A stretch of 64,000 bases of DNA from Aselliscus stoliczkanus (taxonomy: Eukaryota; Chordata; Mammalia; Chiroptera; Hipposideridae): assembly GCA_033961575.1 (NCBI GenBank), contig CM066731.1:59673501-59737500 (forward strand), given 5' to 3'. A program made the translations under genes and the position numbers. The notes under the pieces were generated by a model. The model worked only from the letters and a program-made list of their open reading frames with translations. It was not told where the DNA came from and ran no database searches. This document shows positions 33,550 through 44,957 of the stretch, piece after piece (positions within the stretch are counted from its first letter, which is position 1; each line of letters opens with the position of its first letter).

Positions 33550-35338
33550 GGACTTCCGGTAAGATGGCGGAATAGACGGACGCTTTCCCAACTGCCTCCC
33601 AGGATCACATCAAAATTACAAATAATTTATACAACATTTAACCTCGGGAGTCCCCTGAACACTAGATGAACAGAACCTCTAAACAAAGGACCTAAAGAGG
33701 CCACATCAAGTCTGGCAGGAGGGGCGCAGACGAGAGAGGGTGAACCCCATGAGGGATGCCCCAGCTATGGGGAGGCTTCTCCGGTTGGGGGAGAGACCCT
33801 CCGGCCCCACCGCGAGCTCACCAGCCCAGAGTTGCTTTGCCAGAAACAGGAGTTCTACAATAGCGGGCAGTAAAAATTAGTGAGGACTCTCTCCGCCCAG
33901 CTCGGTGAGGGCAGCTTGAGAATCAGTGGGGCCCGTGCACGGGCTTGCTCACCAGTGAGCACTCACCCAGTTCCTGGTGAAGGGAGTAGCTGTGTGAGCC
34001 AGGCCCAGGAACCTGTGGGGACGGACTGAACTGAGCACCTTTGGTGCAGAAGCTGGAGGTTTTGGGACCGTTGTTCCAGTGGTGTGGAGCTTGCACATAA
34101 GCGGTGTTCTGGAGGGTGCCATTTTTTCAGGGTTGGGTCCTCCCATAGAGAGTCAGATCCAGGACCACATTGGTCTGGTGAAATTGGCGCAGGAGTGTGT
34201 GTGTGCGTGCGTGCACACGCGGCCTTGGATTCCCACCCTCCACCCTGCTTGTGCTGCATTGCCAGGGAAACGCTGTTGGACCCTCCGGCTCCAACAGGCT
34301 GCTCACTGAGACTCGAGAGTGCGCGAGCCACCTTGGATGCCCACCCTCCGCTCTGCTTGTGCTGCATTCCTAGGGAAACGCTGGGCGTGTGCCCTCCGGC
34401 CCATCAGGCTGTTCACTGAGACGCAGGATTGTGCGAGCAACCTTGGGTCCCCACCCTCTGCCCTGCTTGTACTGCATTTCCAGGGAAATGCCAGCAGGTG
34501 CCCTCTGGCTCCATCAGGCTGCTCACTGAGACACAGGAGTGCGCAGGCCACATTGGGGCCCCACCTCTGTCCTGCTGATGCTGCGTAGCCAGGGAAATGC
34601 AGGGCGGGTGCTCTCCAGCTGCATCAGTCTGTTCACTGAGACTCAGTAGTGCGCGAGCCACCTTAGGTAGGCGCTCTCTGCACTGTTTGTGCAGAGTTGC
34701 CAGGCTGGGGATTGGCTGTTGGGCTACTTAGCCTGAACTGCGGGCAGCTGATTGGTACAGGCTGAGACAGGGGGTTTTCCTGAGAGTGTTGAGCTGGGAG
34801 CTGTGCACCTGTGTGATCTGATCGAGGCTTTCCTGGTGAGTTTGTGTGGAGTGAGTTTCCAGGTGAGTCTGCTGGTGCAGAGTGCATGCTGCTCTGACTT
34901 AGTGGGGGCCACTGACCACATCAAGTGGTGCCTTGGGGGCCTCCCCACCCACCTAGAGCTGTGTTCCAGAGGCACCCTGAGCCCCCGGTGTCTGGCCCAC
35001 ACCTCCGCAGGCCACAGAGGGTTTTTTTTTTTGCAGTAGCGCACAACCTGCAACAACCTGTGAAGATTTCTTTTTGGTAGTGAGCACAGTTCCAGAGCAC
35101 ACAGCAGCTAATTGCGGAAAGCTCACTGCAAGCCTGAGAGGGAGGCTGGCACATAACACATTAAGCTCTTCCCCCCAATAGCTGGTGCTGAGTCGCCCAG
35201 AGACTCTCTATTGCTGAGCAAGTGGTCTGCAGATTAAAGAGGATGGAGAGCCCCCCCCCCCCAGCCTCTTTTTTTTTTCTCTCTTCTTTCTAGGTGATTT
35301 ATCTAATACATTGAAGTATTCACAGAACAACAGCCAGA
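33550..35338 (+). promoter_or_regulatory. L1 5' UTR / internal promoter with YY1 site
   Basis: The element opens GGACTTCCGGTAAGATGGCGG. AAGATGGCGG at 33561-33570 is a YY1 motif, which in human L1 places the transcription start at the first base of the element (established). The region is GC-rich and carries tandem monomers at 34191-34720. It is about 1.8 kb long. Confidence 0.8.
34191..34720 (+). repeat. Tandem ~110-bp monomers in the L1 5' UTR
   Basis: Units start at 34191 (124 bp), 34315 (110), 34425 (110), 34535 (110) and 34645 (partial). Each has GTGCGCGAGCCACCTTGG-like, CCCTGCTTGTGCTGCATT-like, CCAGGGAAA-like and CATCAGGCTG[C/T]TCACTGAGAC-like segments in the same order. Confidence 0.9.
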
Positions 35339-36196
35339 ATGAAGAAACAAAGAAACATGTCCCAAGTAAAAGATCAGAAGAAAACTCTAGAAATGGAACT
35401 AAATGAAACAGAGGTATCCAAACTTTTAGAGACAGAGTTTAGAACACTGATGATAAGAACGTTTAAGGAACTTAGCGAGGACATAAAGAAGGATAGGGAA
35501 ACCAAAAAAAAACACAACCAGTTAGAACTAAAGAATGCAATAACTGAAATGAAGAACACACTCGAAGGAATCACCAGTAGAACAGATGAAGCAGAGGGGC
35601 GGATCAGTGAATTAGAAGACAAAATAGCAGAAATCACTCAGCTGGAACAACAAAAAGAAAAAAGAATAAAAAGGAATGAAATTATTTTAAGAGACTTCTG
35701 GGACAGCATGAAACACAACAACTTTTGCATCATAGGAATACCAGAAGGAGAAGAGAAGCAAGGGATTGAGAGTGTATTTAAAGAAAAAATGACTGAAAAC
35801 TTCCCTACCCTGGTGATGGAAATCGACATACAAGCCCAGGATGTGCAGAGAGTTCCAAATAGGCCCACACCAAGACATATCATAGTTAAAATGGCAAAGC
35901 TTAAAGACAAAGACAGAATCCTAAAAGCAGCAAGAGAATGACAGCAGGTTACATACAAAGGAACTCCTATAAGACTAACAGCAGACTTTTCTACAGAAAC
36001 TCTGCAAGCCAGAAGGAACTGGCAGGAGATACTCAAAGTGACACAAAATAAAGGCCTACAACCAAGATTACTCTACCCAGCACAGCTATCACTTAAAATT
36101 GAAGGAGAAATAAAGAGCTTCTCAGAAAAGAATAAGTTGAAGGAATTCATTACCACCAAGCCAGCATTGCAGGAAATATTAAAAGGGCTTTTTTAA
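35339..36196 (+). pseudogene. L1 ORF1 (RNA-binding protein), one in-frame stop
   Basis: ORF1p is the L1 RNA-binding chaperone, a coiled-coil trimer that coats L1 RNA in the cytoplasm. The frame from ATG at 35339 to TAA at 36194-36196 is 286 codons and is broken only by TGA at 35939-35941, after residue 200. Visible parts are a charged N-terminal heptad region (about residues 20-120), the RRM-like segment with FWDSMKHNNFCIIGIPEGEE (about 121-140), and DVQRVPNRPTPRHIIVKMAKLKDKD (about 171-195), the conserved RNA-binding stretch. The part after the stop stays open and looks like the normal C-terminal domain. A CGA to TGA change (CpG decay) would explain the stop. The 3' end of ORF1 lies 55 bp before ORF2. 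Confidence 0.9.
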
Positions 36197-36251
36197 ACAG
36201 AAGAAAGGGGAAAACAAGCTAACCCAGGAAGACAAGAATACAAATAACAAA

Positions 36252-39200
36252 ATGGCAATAATTATGCACCTATCAGTAATCGCTTTAAATCTGAATGGGA
36301 GGGCCAGCCAAGTGGCGCAGTGGTTAAGCGCCGGTTTGAGAAGCCAGCAGCCCCAGTTCAGGTCCCACATATGAAGGCCAGTGACACTGCCCTCAAAAAA
36401 AAAAAAATGTGAATGGGCTAAATGCTCCAATCAAAAGACACAGAGTGGCTGAGTAGATTAAAAAAAAACAGGACCCATGCATATGCTGTCTACAAGAGAC
36501 TCATCTCAGAGCAAAAGACAGACAGACTGAAAGTAAAGTGATGGAATAAGATATTTCATGCAAATAGAAATGAGAAAAAAGCTGGAGTAGCAGTACCTAT
36601 TTTGGACAAAATAAACTTTAAAATGAAGACTACAATAAAAGACAAAGAAGGGCACTACATAATAATAAAGGGATCAATTCAACAAGAGGACATAATCCTA
36701 GTAAACATCTATGCACCCAATATAGGAGCTCCTAAATAAATAAAACAGATTTTGACAGACATAAAGACAGAAATCAACACTAACACTATCATAGTAGGGG
36801 ACTTCAATACCTCGTTGTTACCAATGCACAGATCCTCCAGACAGAAAATCAACATGGACATAGTGGCCTTAAATGACACTTTAGACCAGCTGGATTTAAT
36901 CGATATTTTTAGAGCATTTCACCCCAAAGCTACAGAATATACATTCCTCTCAAGTGAACATGGAATATTTTCCAAGATAGACCACATGTTAGGCCACAAA
37001 ATAAGTCTCAACAAATTTAAGAAGATTGAAATCATATCAATGTCTTCTCTAACCACAATGCTATGAAACTAGAAATCAATTATAAGAAGAAATCTGGAAA
37101 GCTTACAAATACCTGGAGGCTAAATAACATGCTACTAAAGAGTGAGTGGGTCAAAAATAAGATCAAGGAGGAAATCAAAAATACCTCGAGACAAACAAAA
37201 ATGAAAACACCATGACCCAAAATCTCTGTGATGCAGCGAAAGCAGTCCTAAGAGGGAAGTTCATAGTAGTGCAGGCCTACCAAAAGAAGGAAGAAAAATC
37301 TCAAATCAACAAATTATCTTTACACTTAAGGGAACTCGAAAAAGAACAGCAAAACAAGCCTAAGGGGAATATAAGGAAGGAAATAATAAAGACCAGAGCA
37401 GAAACAAATGAAACAGAGAACAAAAAAACAATACAAAAGATCAATGAAACCAAGAGTTGGTTTTTTGAAAAGATAAACAAAATCGACAAACCCTTAGCAC
37501 GAGTAACCAAGAAAAAGAGAGAGAGGACCCAAATTAATAAAATCAGAAATGAAAGAGGAGAAGGGACAACAGATACCACAGAAATACAGAAAATTTTAAG
37601 AAAATACTACAAGCAACTACATGCTAACAAATTCGACAATCTGGAAGAAATAGATAAATTTTTAGAAGCATACAATCTACCAAGTCTGAACCAAAAAGAA
37701 ACAGAAACTCTGAACAGACTGATTACTGCCAAAGAAATTGAATCAGTGATCAACAATCTTCCAATAAACAAAAGTCCTGGACCAGATGGCTTCACAGGTG
37801 AATTTTACAAAACATTCAAAAAAGAATTAATACTTATTCTCCTCAAAGTATTCCAAAAAATACAGAAGGAGGGAAGGCTCCCAAACTCCTTCTATGAAGC
37901 CACTATCACCCTGATTCCTAAGTCAGACAAAGATATTACAAAAAAGGAAAACTACAGGCCAATATCCCTAATGAACATAGAAGCAAAAATTCTCAACAAA
38001 ATACTAGCAAACCGAATTCAGCATCACATTAAAAAGATCATACACCACAATCAAGTTGGAGTTCATTCCTGATGTGCAAAGTTAGTTCAATATCTGCAAA
38101 TCAATTAACGTAATACTTCACATTACCAAAATGAAAAATAAAAATCATATGATCATATCAATAGATGCAGAAAAAACATTTCACAAAATCCAGCAGCCAT
38201 TTATGATAAAAACTCTTAGCAAAGTGGGAATAGTGGGATCATAGCTGAACATAATAAAGGCCATATATGATAAGTCCACAGCAAACATCGTACTCAATGG
38301 GGAAAGGCTAAAAGCTTTCCCCTTAAGATCAGGAACAAGACAAGGCTGCCCACTGTCACTACTTCTATTTAACATGGTTCTGGAAGTTCTAGCCACAGCA
38401 ATTAGACAAGAAAATGAAATAAAAGGCATCCAAATTGGAAAAGAGGAAGTAAAATTGTCATTATATGCAGATGACATGATACTATATAGAGAGAATCCCA
38501 GGAGTCCACCAAAAAAACTGTGAGAGCTGATAAATGAATATGGTAAGGTAGCAGGATACAAAATTAATATTCAGAAATCAGTTGCATTTGTATACACTAA
38601 TAATAAACTATCAGAAGAAGAAATCAAGAAATCAATCCCTTTTACAATTGCTTCAAAATGAATAAAATATCTAGGAATCAATTTAACTAAAGAAGTAAAA
38701 GACCTGTACTCAGAAAATTATGAGACACTGAAGAGAGAAATCAAAGAAGACACAAATAAATGGAAATACATACCATGTTCATGGATAGGAAGAATTAATA
38801 TAGTTAAAATGTCAATACTACCTAAGGCAATATATAGATTCAATGCAATTCCAATCAAACTACCAAGGACATTTTTCTAAGAAATAGAACATAGAATCCT
38901 AAAATTATTATGGAACCACAAAAGACCCCAAATAGCCACAGCAATGTTAAGAAATAAGAACAAAGTGGGAGGCATCACACTACCTGACATCAAAACATAC
39001 TACAAGGCTATGGTAATCAAAACAGTATGTTACTGGCATAAAAAGAGACACATAGACCAATGGAACAGAATAGAGAGCCCAGGAATAAACCCGTCCATAT
39101 ATGGTCATTTAATCTATGACAATGGAAGCCAGAATTTACATTGGAGTAAAGATAGTCTATTTAATAAATGGTGCTGAGAAAATTGGACTGACACGTGCAA

Positions 39201-40208
39201 AAAAATGAAAACAGACTGGACCACCTACTTACACCATATATGAGAACAAACTCAAAATGAATTAATGACTTAAATGTAAGACCTGAAACCATAAAACTCC
39301 TAGAAGACAACATAGGGAGTAAGTTTGTAGACATTACTCTGAGTAATATTTTTACTGATATATCCCTTCAGGCAAGGGAAATAAAAGAAAAAAATGAACA
39401 TATGGGATTACATCGAACTTAAAAGTTTTTTCACAGCAAAGGAAATCAATAAAACAAATAGGCAACCTACTGAATGGGAGAAGATATTTGCCAACGATAT
39501 ATCTGATAAGGGGTTAATACCCAAAATTTATAAAACACTCATGAAACTCAACACCAAAAAAACAAACAACCCAATTAAAAAATGGGCAGAGGATATGTAG
39601 AGGCATTTCTCTAAAGAGGACATACAGATGGCCAATAGGCATATGAAAAAATGTTCAACCTCACTAATCATCAGAGAAATGCAAATAAAAACCACAATGA
39701 GATACCACCTCACTCCGGTCAGAATGGCTATCATCAACAAATCAACAAACAACAAGTTCTGGCAAGGGTGTGGAGAAAAGGGAACCCTGGTGCACTGTTG
39801 ATAGGACTGCAAATTGGTGGAGCCATTATGGAAATCAGTACGGAGGTATCTCAAAAAACTGGAAATGGAACCACCGTATGACCCAACAATTCCACTCTTT
39901 GGTATCTACACAGAAGAATCCAAGACGCTAATTCAAAAAAAATATATGCACCCCTATGTTTATTGCAGCGCAATTTACAATAGCCAAGACTTGAAAACAA
40001 CCGAAATGCCCATTGGTAGATGACTGGAATAAGAAATTGTGGTACATATACACAATGGAGTATTACGCAGCTATAAAGAAGAAAGAAATCGTACCATTTG
40101 CAATGATATGCATGAGCCTAGAGAACATTATGTTAAGTGAAATAAGTCAGTCGAGAAAGACAAATACCATATGATCTCACTTATATGTGGAATCTAAAGA
40201 ACTGAATA
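36252..40208 (+). pseudogene. L1 ORF2 (endonuclease / reverse transcriptase), broken
   Basis: ORF2p nicks DNA and reverse transcribes L1 and SINE RNA at the target. The start is ATGGCAATAATTATGCACC at 36252. A SINE at 36300-36407 cuts the frame after about 16 codons. Endonuclease motifs remain at 36752-37066 (GDFNT; SKIDHMLGH). Positions 37212-38072 hold the linker and early reverse transcriptase, with [17 protein letters not shown] and [25 protein letters not shown]. The catalytic LYADDMILY is intact at about 38461-38490. C-terminal pieces remain at 38944-39177 and 39394-39600. Several frameshifts and stops separate these blocks, so no functional protein is possible. The exact stop is uncertain. 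Confidence 0.9.
36300..36407 (+). repeat. Type A SINE inside L1 ORF2
   Basis: A complete head and poly(A). The TSD [C/G]TGAATGGG flanks it (36291-36299 and about 36409-36417); L1 sequence resumes with GCTAAATGCTCC. Confidence 0.9.
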
Positions 40209-40715
40209 AACGAGCAATGTAAACAGAAATAGTCTTAGAGACACAAAGAAAAAGCTGATGAGGGCTAAATGGGATGGGAATGGGCATGAGCGAGAAGGGG
40301 AAGGGACGAGGCAACACGAACTGATAAATACAATACTACTGCAGAGACAGAAGAGACAGTTTAGGGAATATAATCAATAAGGTTGTAAATCTTTTTCTTA
40401 GGGGATCAGAAGGACTCATGTATTGTCAGGGAGACCACTTCATAGATGCTGTAGTGGCGTTACCACTGCACTGTACATCTAAAGCTGCCGCTGAATAATA
40501 TTATATGTCAACTATAATTTAACACATACATAGTCATGGGATGTGGAATATAGTGTGGGGATGGAGTCAATGGAATTGTAATAGATATATATGATATCGG
40601 GGGTGGGAGGGCAGGGGAGGGGGAAAGGGGAGTCACTTTATAAGGGGTAAAAAAGATAACTATTGCATTGTTTTGTACATCTGTAACTAATAATAATAAT
40701 AAAAAAGTTAAAAAA
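40209..40715 (+). repeat. 3' UTR of the inner L1
   Basis: The usual order is present: ...TTTAGGGAATATAATC..., ...CTGTACATCTAAAGC..., ...GGAATTGTAATAGATATATATGATATCGG..., ...TTTGTACATCTGTAAC, then (AATAAT)n-rich sequence. Only scattered A-rich sequence follows, not a true poly(A) tail. Confidence 0.8.
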
Positions 40716-41116
40716 GAAAAGAAATGGTGAGAACAAACAATCATGTCTTATTCCTAATCTTATGAGGGAAGGCGTTCAGTTTTTCATCATTGAGTATGAG
40801 GATATTGGTGTTCTTTAAATGCCTTTATCGGGTTGGTGGTGGTGTTGCTATTGTTATTTCATATTGTAGTTTCAGTTTGCCTCACCAGACAATCTCAACT
40901 GGAGCTGGCTGCCTATCTCCCTCTCTTCACCATACTCTCTCTGAATGTGCTGGAAACCTCTTAATGCCTGTCAGAAACTTCTCACTATTTAACTATTGAT
41001 TTATTGTTGACAACAGGAGCTGGTTTCCTAAATATGAGGTATTCAATCTCTGTTTTCCTGTATCACCATGTTACTGTATCACCAAAATAAAAATAAAACT
41101 CTAATATGAAAAAAAA
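40716..41116 (+). other. Non-L1-tail segment carried within the insertion
   Basis: About 400 bp lies between the inner L1 3' UTR and the second L1 tail. Its first ~110 bp resemble an antisense old L1 RT fragment (ATCATGTCTTATTCCTAATCTTATGAGG...CATCATTGAGTATGAGG). The remainder is unfamiliar and ends in AAAATAAAAATAAAACTC and an A-run. Confidence 0.6.
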
Positions 41117-42210
41117 AGGAACTGTGGTACATTTATACAATGGAGTATTACTCTGCTATAAAGAATGAAATCGGGGCCGGCCGAGTGGCGCATTGGTTAA
41201 GCGCTGGTTTTGGGATGCCAGCGGCCCCGGTTCGGATCCCACATGAGGGCCAGTGACACTGCCCTCTACAGCTGACAACAGCTCCACCTGGAGCTGGGCT
41301 GTGCGAGCCCCAGCGATGGTGTGGGCTGCAGCCAGCGTGAGCGGCTGGCAGCCAAGCGTGAGCTGCCAATAGCCGCGGTGAGCGACATCCAGAGGCCAGC
41401 GACCGATCTGCCTCATCCGGGAAGAGCGCAATGACGATACCAACAGTGAAGCAACATCCTCCGCAACTAAACTGAAGAACAAAAAGACAGCAACTTGTCT
41501 GTTCCCCTTCCCCGATTCCCCAACGCTGTTCCCCTCCGCCAATTCCCCAATAAAATCTTTAAAAAAAAAAAAAAAAAAAGAATGAAATCGTACCATTTGC
41601 AATGATATAGATGGACCTAGAGACTATTATGTTAAGTGAAATAAGTCAGTTGGAGAAAGAGAAATACCATATGATCTCACTTGTATGTGGAATCTGAAAA
41701 ACTGAATGAATGAGCAAAGTAAACAGAAACAGTCTCATAGATATAGAGGAAACACAGGATTGCTAGTTGGGAGGGGGGTGGGGATGAGAGAGAAGGGGAA
41801 GGGATTAGAGAGCATAAATAGGTAACTACAATATTGCCACAGGGATATGAAAGACAGTTCAGGGAATATAATAATGTTGTAAATATTTTGTGGAGTGTCA
41901 GATGGTCACATGTCTTGTTAGGGAAACCATTTCATGGATGGAGTAGAGGCTTGATCACTGCACTGTATATCTGAAACTGATGTTTCGTAATATTGTATGC
42001 CAACTGTAATTGAATATATAGACAGTCACGGGATGTGGATTATACTGTGGAAGGGAGTCAAAGGAATTGTAATAGATATATATGATATGGGCGGGGAGTG
42101 GGGTGGCGAATTGGGGGAGGGGGTTGTCACTTTGAGGGGTAAAAAGTATAACAATTGCACTGTGTTGTACACCTGAAGCTAATTAAAAAAATGTTTATTT
42201 CACAATAAAA
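41117..42210 (+). repeat. Second L1 3' end in tandem
   Basis: It repeats the late-ORF2/3' UTR order of 40035-40715 with differences (CTGTGGTACATTTATACAATGGAGTATTAC ... GTTGTACACCTGAAGC), ends in CACAATAAAA and abuts the TSD at 42211. It is interrupted by a type B SINE. Confidence 0.85.
41174..41578 (+). repeat. Type B SINE inside the second L1 tail
   Basis: Its internal body is slightly shorter than the copy at 19616. The TSD AGAATGAAATCG lies at 41162-41173 and 41579-41590. Confidence 0.95.
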
Positions 42211-42949
42211 AAAACTCATAGACATAGACAATAGTTTAGTGCTTACAAGAGGATAAGGGGGTAGGGGTGGTAGATGAGGGTAAAGGGGGTCAAATATATG
42301 GTAATGAAGGAGAACTGACTGGGTGGTGAACACACAATGTGATATATAGATGACGTATTACAGAATCGTACACTTGAAACCTATGCAGCTTTTTGCTAAC
42401 AACAGACACCCAATACACTTTAATTAAAAAAAAAACTACTTGTAAAATTAAAGAACTATGAAAAGCTGCTCATGTCCTAGAAGAATGAATCAAAGCATGA
42501 TTATGCCTGTCCAGCATTTAAGGATGCCATGACTCCCAAAGGCTGCAGTGTGAGTTCAGTGGGATTGCTTTGAATCTCATCCACAAAAATACCAAATCAG
42601 TGTCTGAAGACGAATGGCAAATATATGCTTAATTAAATAACCATAAAAGTTAATTTCAAAAAAAACATCACACTCCGACCTAATGCCCTTAACTACAGGA
42701 ATAAGTATCTTGGTTATTCTCCAATGGAAAACAAAACAGAGTTTTCCAAGGCTATTTCTCTTGTAAAGACAACTAATGTCTAACTCTTTATAATTCTTCA
42801 CACCAAAGGGCCAGATCCCAGGAAAGCAAAGGTGATACTCAAAGACCAAGGGCTCTGAAAACAAATTTTGTGACCAGGGCTCAGTGGCAAAGGCTGCTGT
42901 AGAATGGGTGAAGTTGAATCTTCGTCAGAATATTATTTCTCTGGAATTA

Positions 42950-43030
42950 TTGGGTTGTCAGAAAAGTCATGACATATTTTTTCTATGTTTTTCATTACAA
43001 AAATGTGTCATGACTTTTCCGACAACCTAA
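42950..43030. mobile_element. 81-bp mariner-type palindromic MITE
   Basis: Near-perfect inverted repeats of about 32 bp (TTGGGTTGTCAGAAAAGTCA on the left, TTAGGTTGTCGGAAAAGTCA as the reverse complement of the right end) flank a ~17-bp centre. TA precedes the left end (42948-42949); the right flank is TG, a possible decayed TA. The layout matches MADE1-like Tc1/mariner MITEs but the terminal sequence differs. Confidence 0.8.
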
Positions 43031-43139
43031 TGGTTTAAAAAAAAAAACCTGACTTCAGATAAAGACATTAGCATATGCCTATTATAATATTTCAATAAAA
43101 ACAACATATGGATATATAGACTCCAAGGAGTACAAACTC

Positions 43140-43345
43140 TAGCCTCCTGGCTCTCACTATTTGCATGTCTTTAAGTAAATTATTTAAGCCTCTCTAGACC
43201 TCTGTTTCATCATCTGGAAAATGGGCATAATCAATAATACTCACTGCATGAGCATTAGTTACCTGGAGAAAGTGATGATATTCATATAAAAATGCTTAGA
43301 TAGTGTCTTCAACTTAGTAAACACTCAATAAATGTCAGCAGTGGT
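43140..43345 (+). repeat. MIR element
   Basis: TCTAGACCTCTGTTTCATCATCTGGAAAATGGGC and TTAGTAAACACTCAATAAATG are MIR sense sequence. Confidence 0.85.
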
Positions 43346-43489
43346 TTCATTATCATCATCATTATTATGAAGGTTTTGTTTTCTGATCTGTTCAAGTTGC
43401 ATGACTGCCAATGGAAGGGGCTATCATCATCATCATAAATAATAATTTCATTTCCTATAATGTGTGATTAAGTTATATGTTCCCATGTA

Positions 43490-43745
43490 TATTGTCGTAC
43501 CTATTTGACATTTGTTAAGCTTCAGAACAAATCACCCTTCACTCTCCATTTGGTCCTCAAAACAACACTGGCACATAGAGACAGGGAGAAATTACCCTTG
43601 TTATACAGATAAACTTCACTTTTAGCTGAAGTTGAGGGAGTTACATGACTTGCCCAGAGTCACACAGCTAGAAACCAACAGCAGCAGTATCCAAAGCCAC
43701 TCTATCTAACTCCTCCTTCAGGGCTCTTCCCATCATTTCAGGATT
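43490..43745 (-). repeat. MIR element
   Basis: GTTACATGACTTGCCCAGAGTCACACAGCTAG is the well-kept reverse MIR core. Confidence 0.85.
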
Positions 43746-44409
43746 TTCCAAAATATCAACTTCATAATATTCAATTTCAATCAATAAATGTGACCCTAAG
43801 CAGGTTAGCAGAAAGACCACAAAAGGGACAATTACAGCAGGAACACAGATCTACTGTTGCATAGATAATAACAAATGGGGTCAATTAAGGTGTTTCGATG
43901 ATGCCCTCCTCAGACACTGGTGTCATCACCTCCCCCCAGAGCACAGGTGTCCCCAGTGTGATTGCAATCTGAGCCCAGGGGTGCTGAAAGTCCTTGAGCA
44001 GATTTCCTATCCCCAACACTAGAAAGCATTCATACACCCCCCAAGCCCCACCCCCCTACCTGCTTGCCATCAGAATCCAGTCTGTTTCTCTCCTAGGAGA
44101 CAAAGTGCTCTTTGGGGGAGTCAGTAGGAAGAGGGGGCAAAACAAGCCTTATCCTACCTGTTTCTTGCCTTTTCTCAAGCTGGTCCTCCACGGCTTCCCT
44201 CCAAACTCCAAATAGTAGAATTCTACTTCTCCTTAAAAACTTTGTTAAAAAATTATCATTAAATGTAACTCAAACACACCACGCTACTGGCCAAAATAAT
44301 CCTGTTACCCAAATCTTCTATTAACGTATTAAAACAGCTTTTTCAAAACTTGTTCTGTAAGCCTTCTATCTCCTTTAGATCTGTAAGCAACTTAAGGTCC
44401 TGGTTTCAG

Positions 44410-44415
44410 TCTTAT

Positions 44416-44447
<32 letters not shown>

Positions 44448-44452
44448 ACAGC
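44410..44452. repeat. (CA)n microsatellite
   Basis: About 20 CA units with one T interruption. Confidence 0.95.
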
Positions 44453-44849
44453 ATAGTGTGTGCACAGAGCAGTTGTTCAATGACTATGCAAGAAAGAGAG
44501 TGAGCCAAGGCCAATCTTTTGATACATGTATGAAGTTTCATTTCTACCATATAACAAAACACAAGCAAATTGCAATGGACAGTTAAGGTATTTATCCAAA
44601 TAATGTTTTTTGATTTTTTTTAAATGAAAAAAGAACTTTAACTCAAAAACTTTGTCAGGTAAGAAATTAAAATTATTTTTAAATTGTTCTTCAGATACAT
44701 TTCATAATTCTCCATGTCACTTATATGCACAGGAAAAGATTTAGAGAACAAAAGATTAAATTCAATTAAATAAGTCCTTGAAAAATACAAATCTCTGCTC
44801 TGAGAGTAAAAAGGATTCAATTGAAAAAAATTCAAAAAATCAAGCTGAG

Positions 44850-44957
44850 AAGGCCAGCCAAATGGCACGGTGGTTAAGCGCTGGCTTCGGAAGTCAGTGC
44901 CCCGGTTCAGGTCCCACATATGAGGGCCAGTGACACTGCCCTCAAAAAAAAAAAAAA
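44850..44957 (+). repeat. Type A SINE
   Basis: A complete head and poly(A). The TSD AAAAAATCAAG[C/G]TGAG lies at 44834-44849 and about 44957-44973. Confidence 0.9.

Larger units (their letters stand above)
33550..42210 (+). mobile_element. Full-length L1 with apparent 3' transduction
   Basis: A single insertion unit is bracketed by the 18-bp TSD AAAACTCATAGACATAGA (33532-33549 and 42211-42228). Order: 5' UTR with promoter monomers, ORF1, ORF2, a 3' UTR to about 40715 with only a weak A tail, 0.4 kb of other sequence, then a second L1 3' end whose AATAAA and A-run abut the right TSD. The outer L1 continues without loss across the TSD. Both ORFs are broken, so the element is dead. Confidence 0.8.
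32616..42431 (+). repeat. Outer old L1 3' end, split by later insertions
   Basis: The host layer of a nested cluster. L1 3' sequence runs 32616-33549 and resumes at 42211-42431 (ATAGTTTAGTGCTTACAAGAGG...TATATGGTAATGAAGGAG...TTGAAACC). Its own TSD AAAACTACTT is still readable (32606-32615 and 42432-42441). Interrupted by a type B SINE and by the full-length L1. Confidence 0.85.

Noticed and set aside
33949..34661. Overlapping long frames on both strands
   Set aside because: Produced by the GC-rich tandem monomers of the L1 5' UTR.
34191..34720. CRISPR-like or satellite array
   Set aside because: Units are fully homologous without unique spacers and lie inside the L1 5' UTR of a mammalian genome.
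35339..35941. 200-codon frame as a novel coiled-coil protein
   Set aside because: It is the first part of L1 ORF1; homology continues in frame after the stop.
37212..38072. 286-codon open frame as a host gene
   Set aside because: It is L1 ORF2 linker/reverse transcriptase, flanked by other broken ORF2 blocks in the right order.
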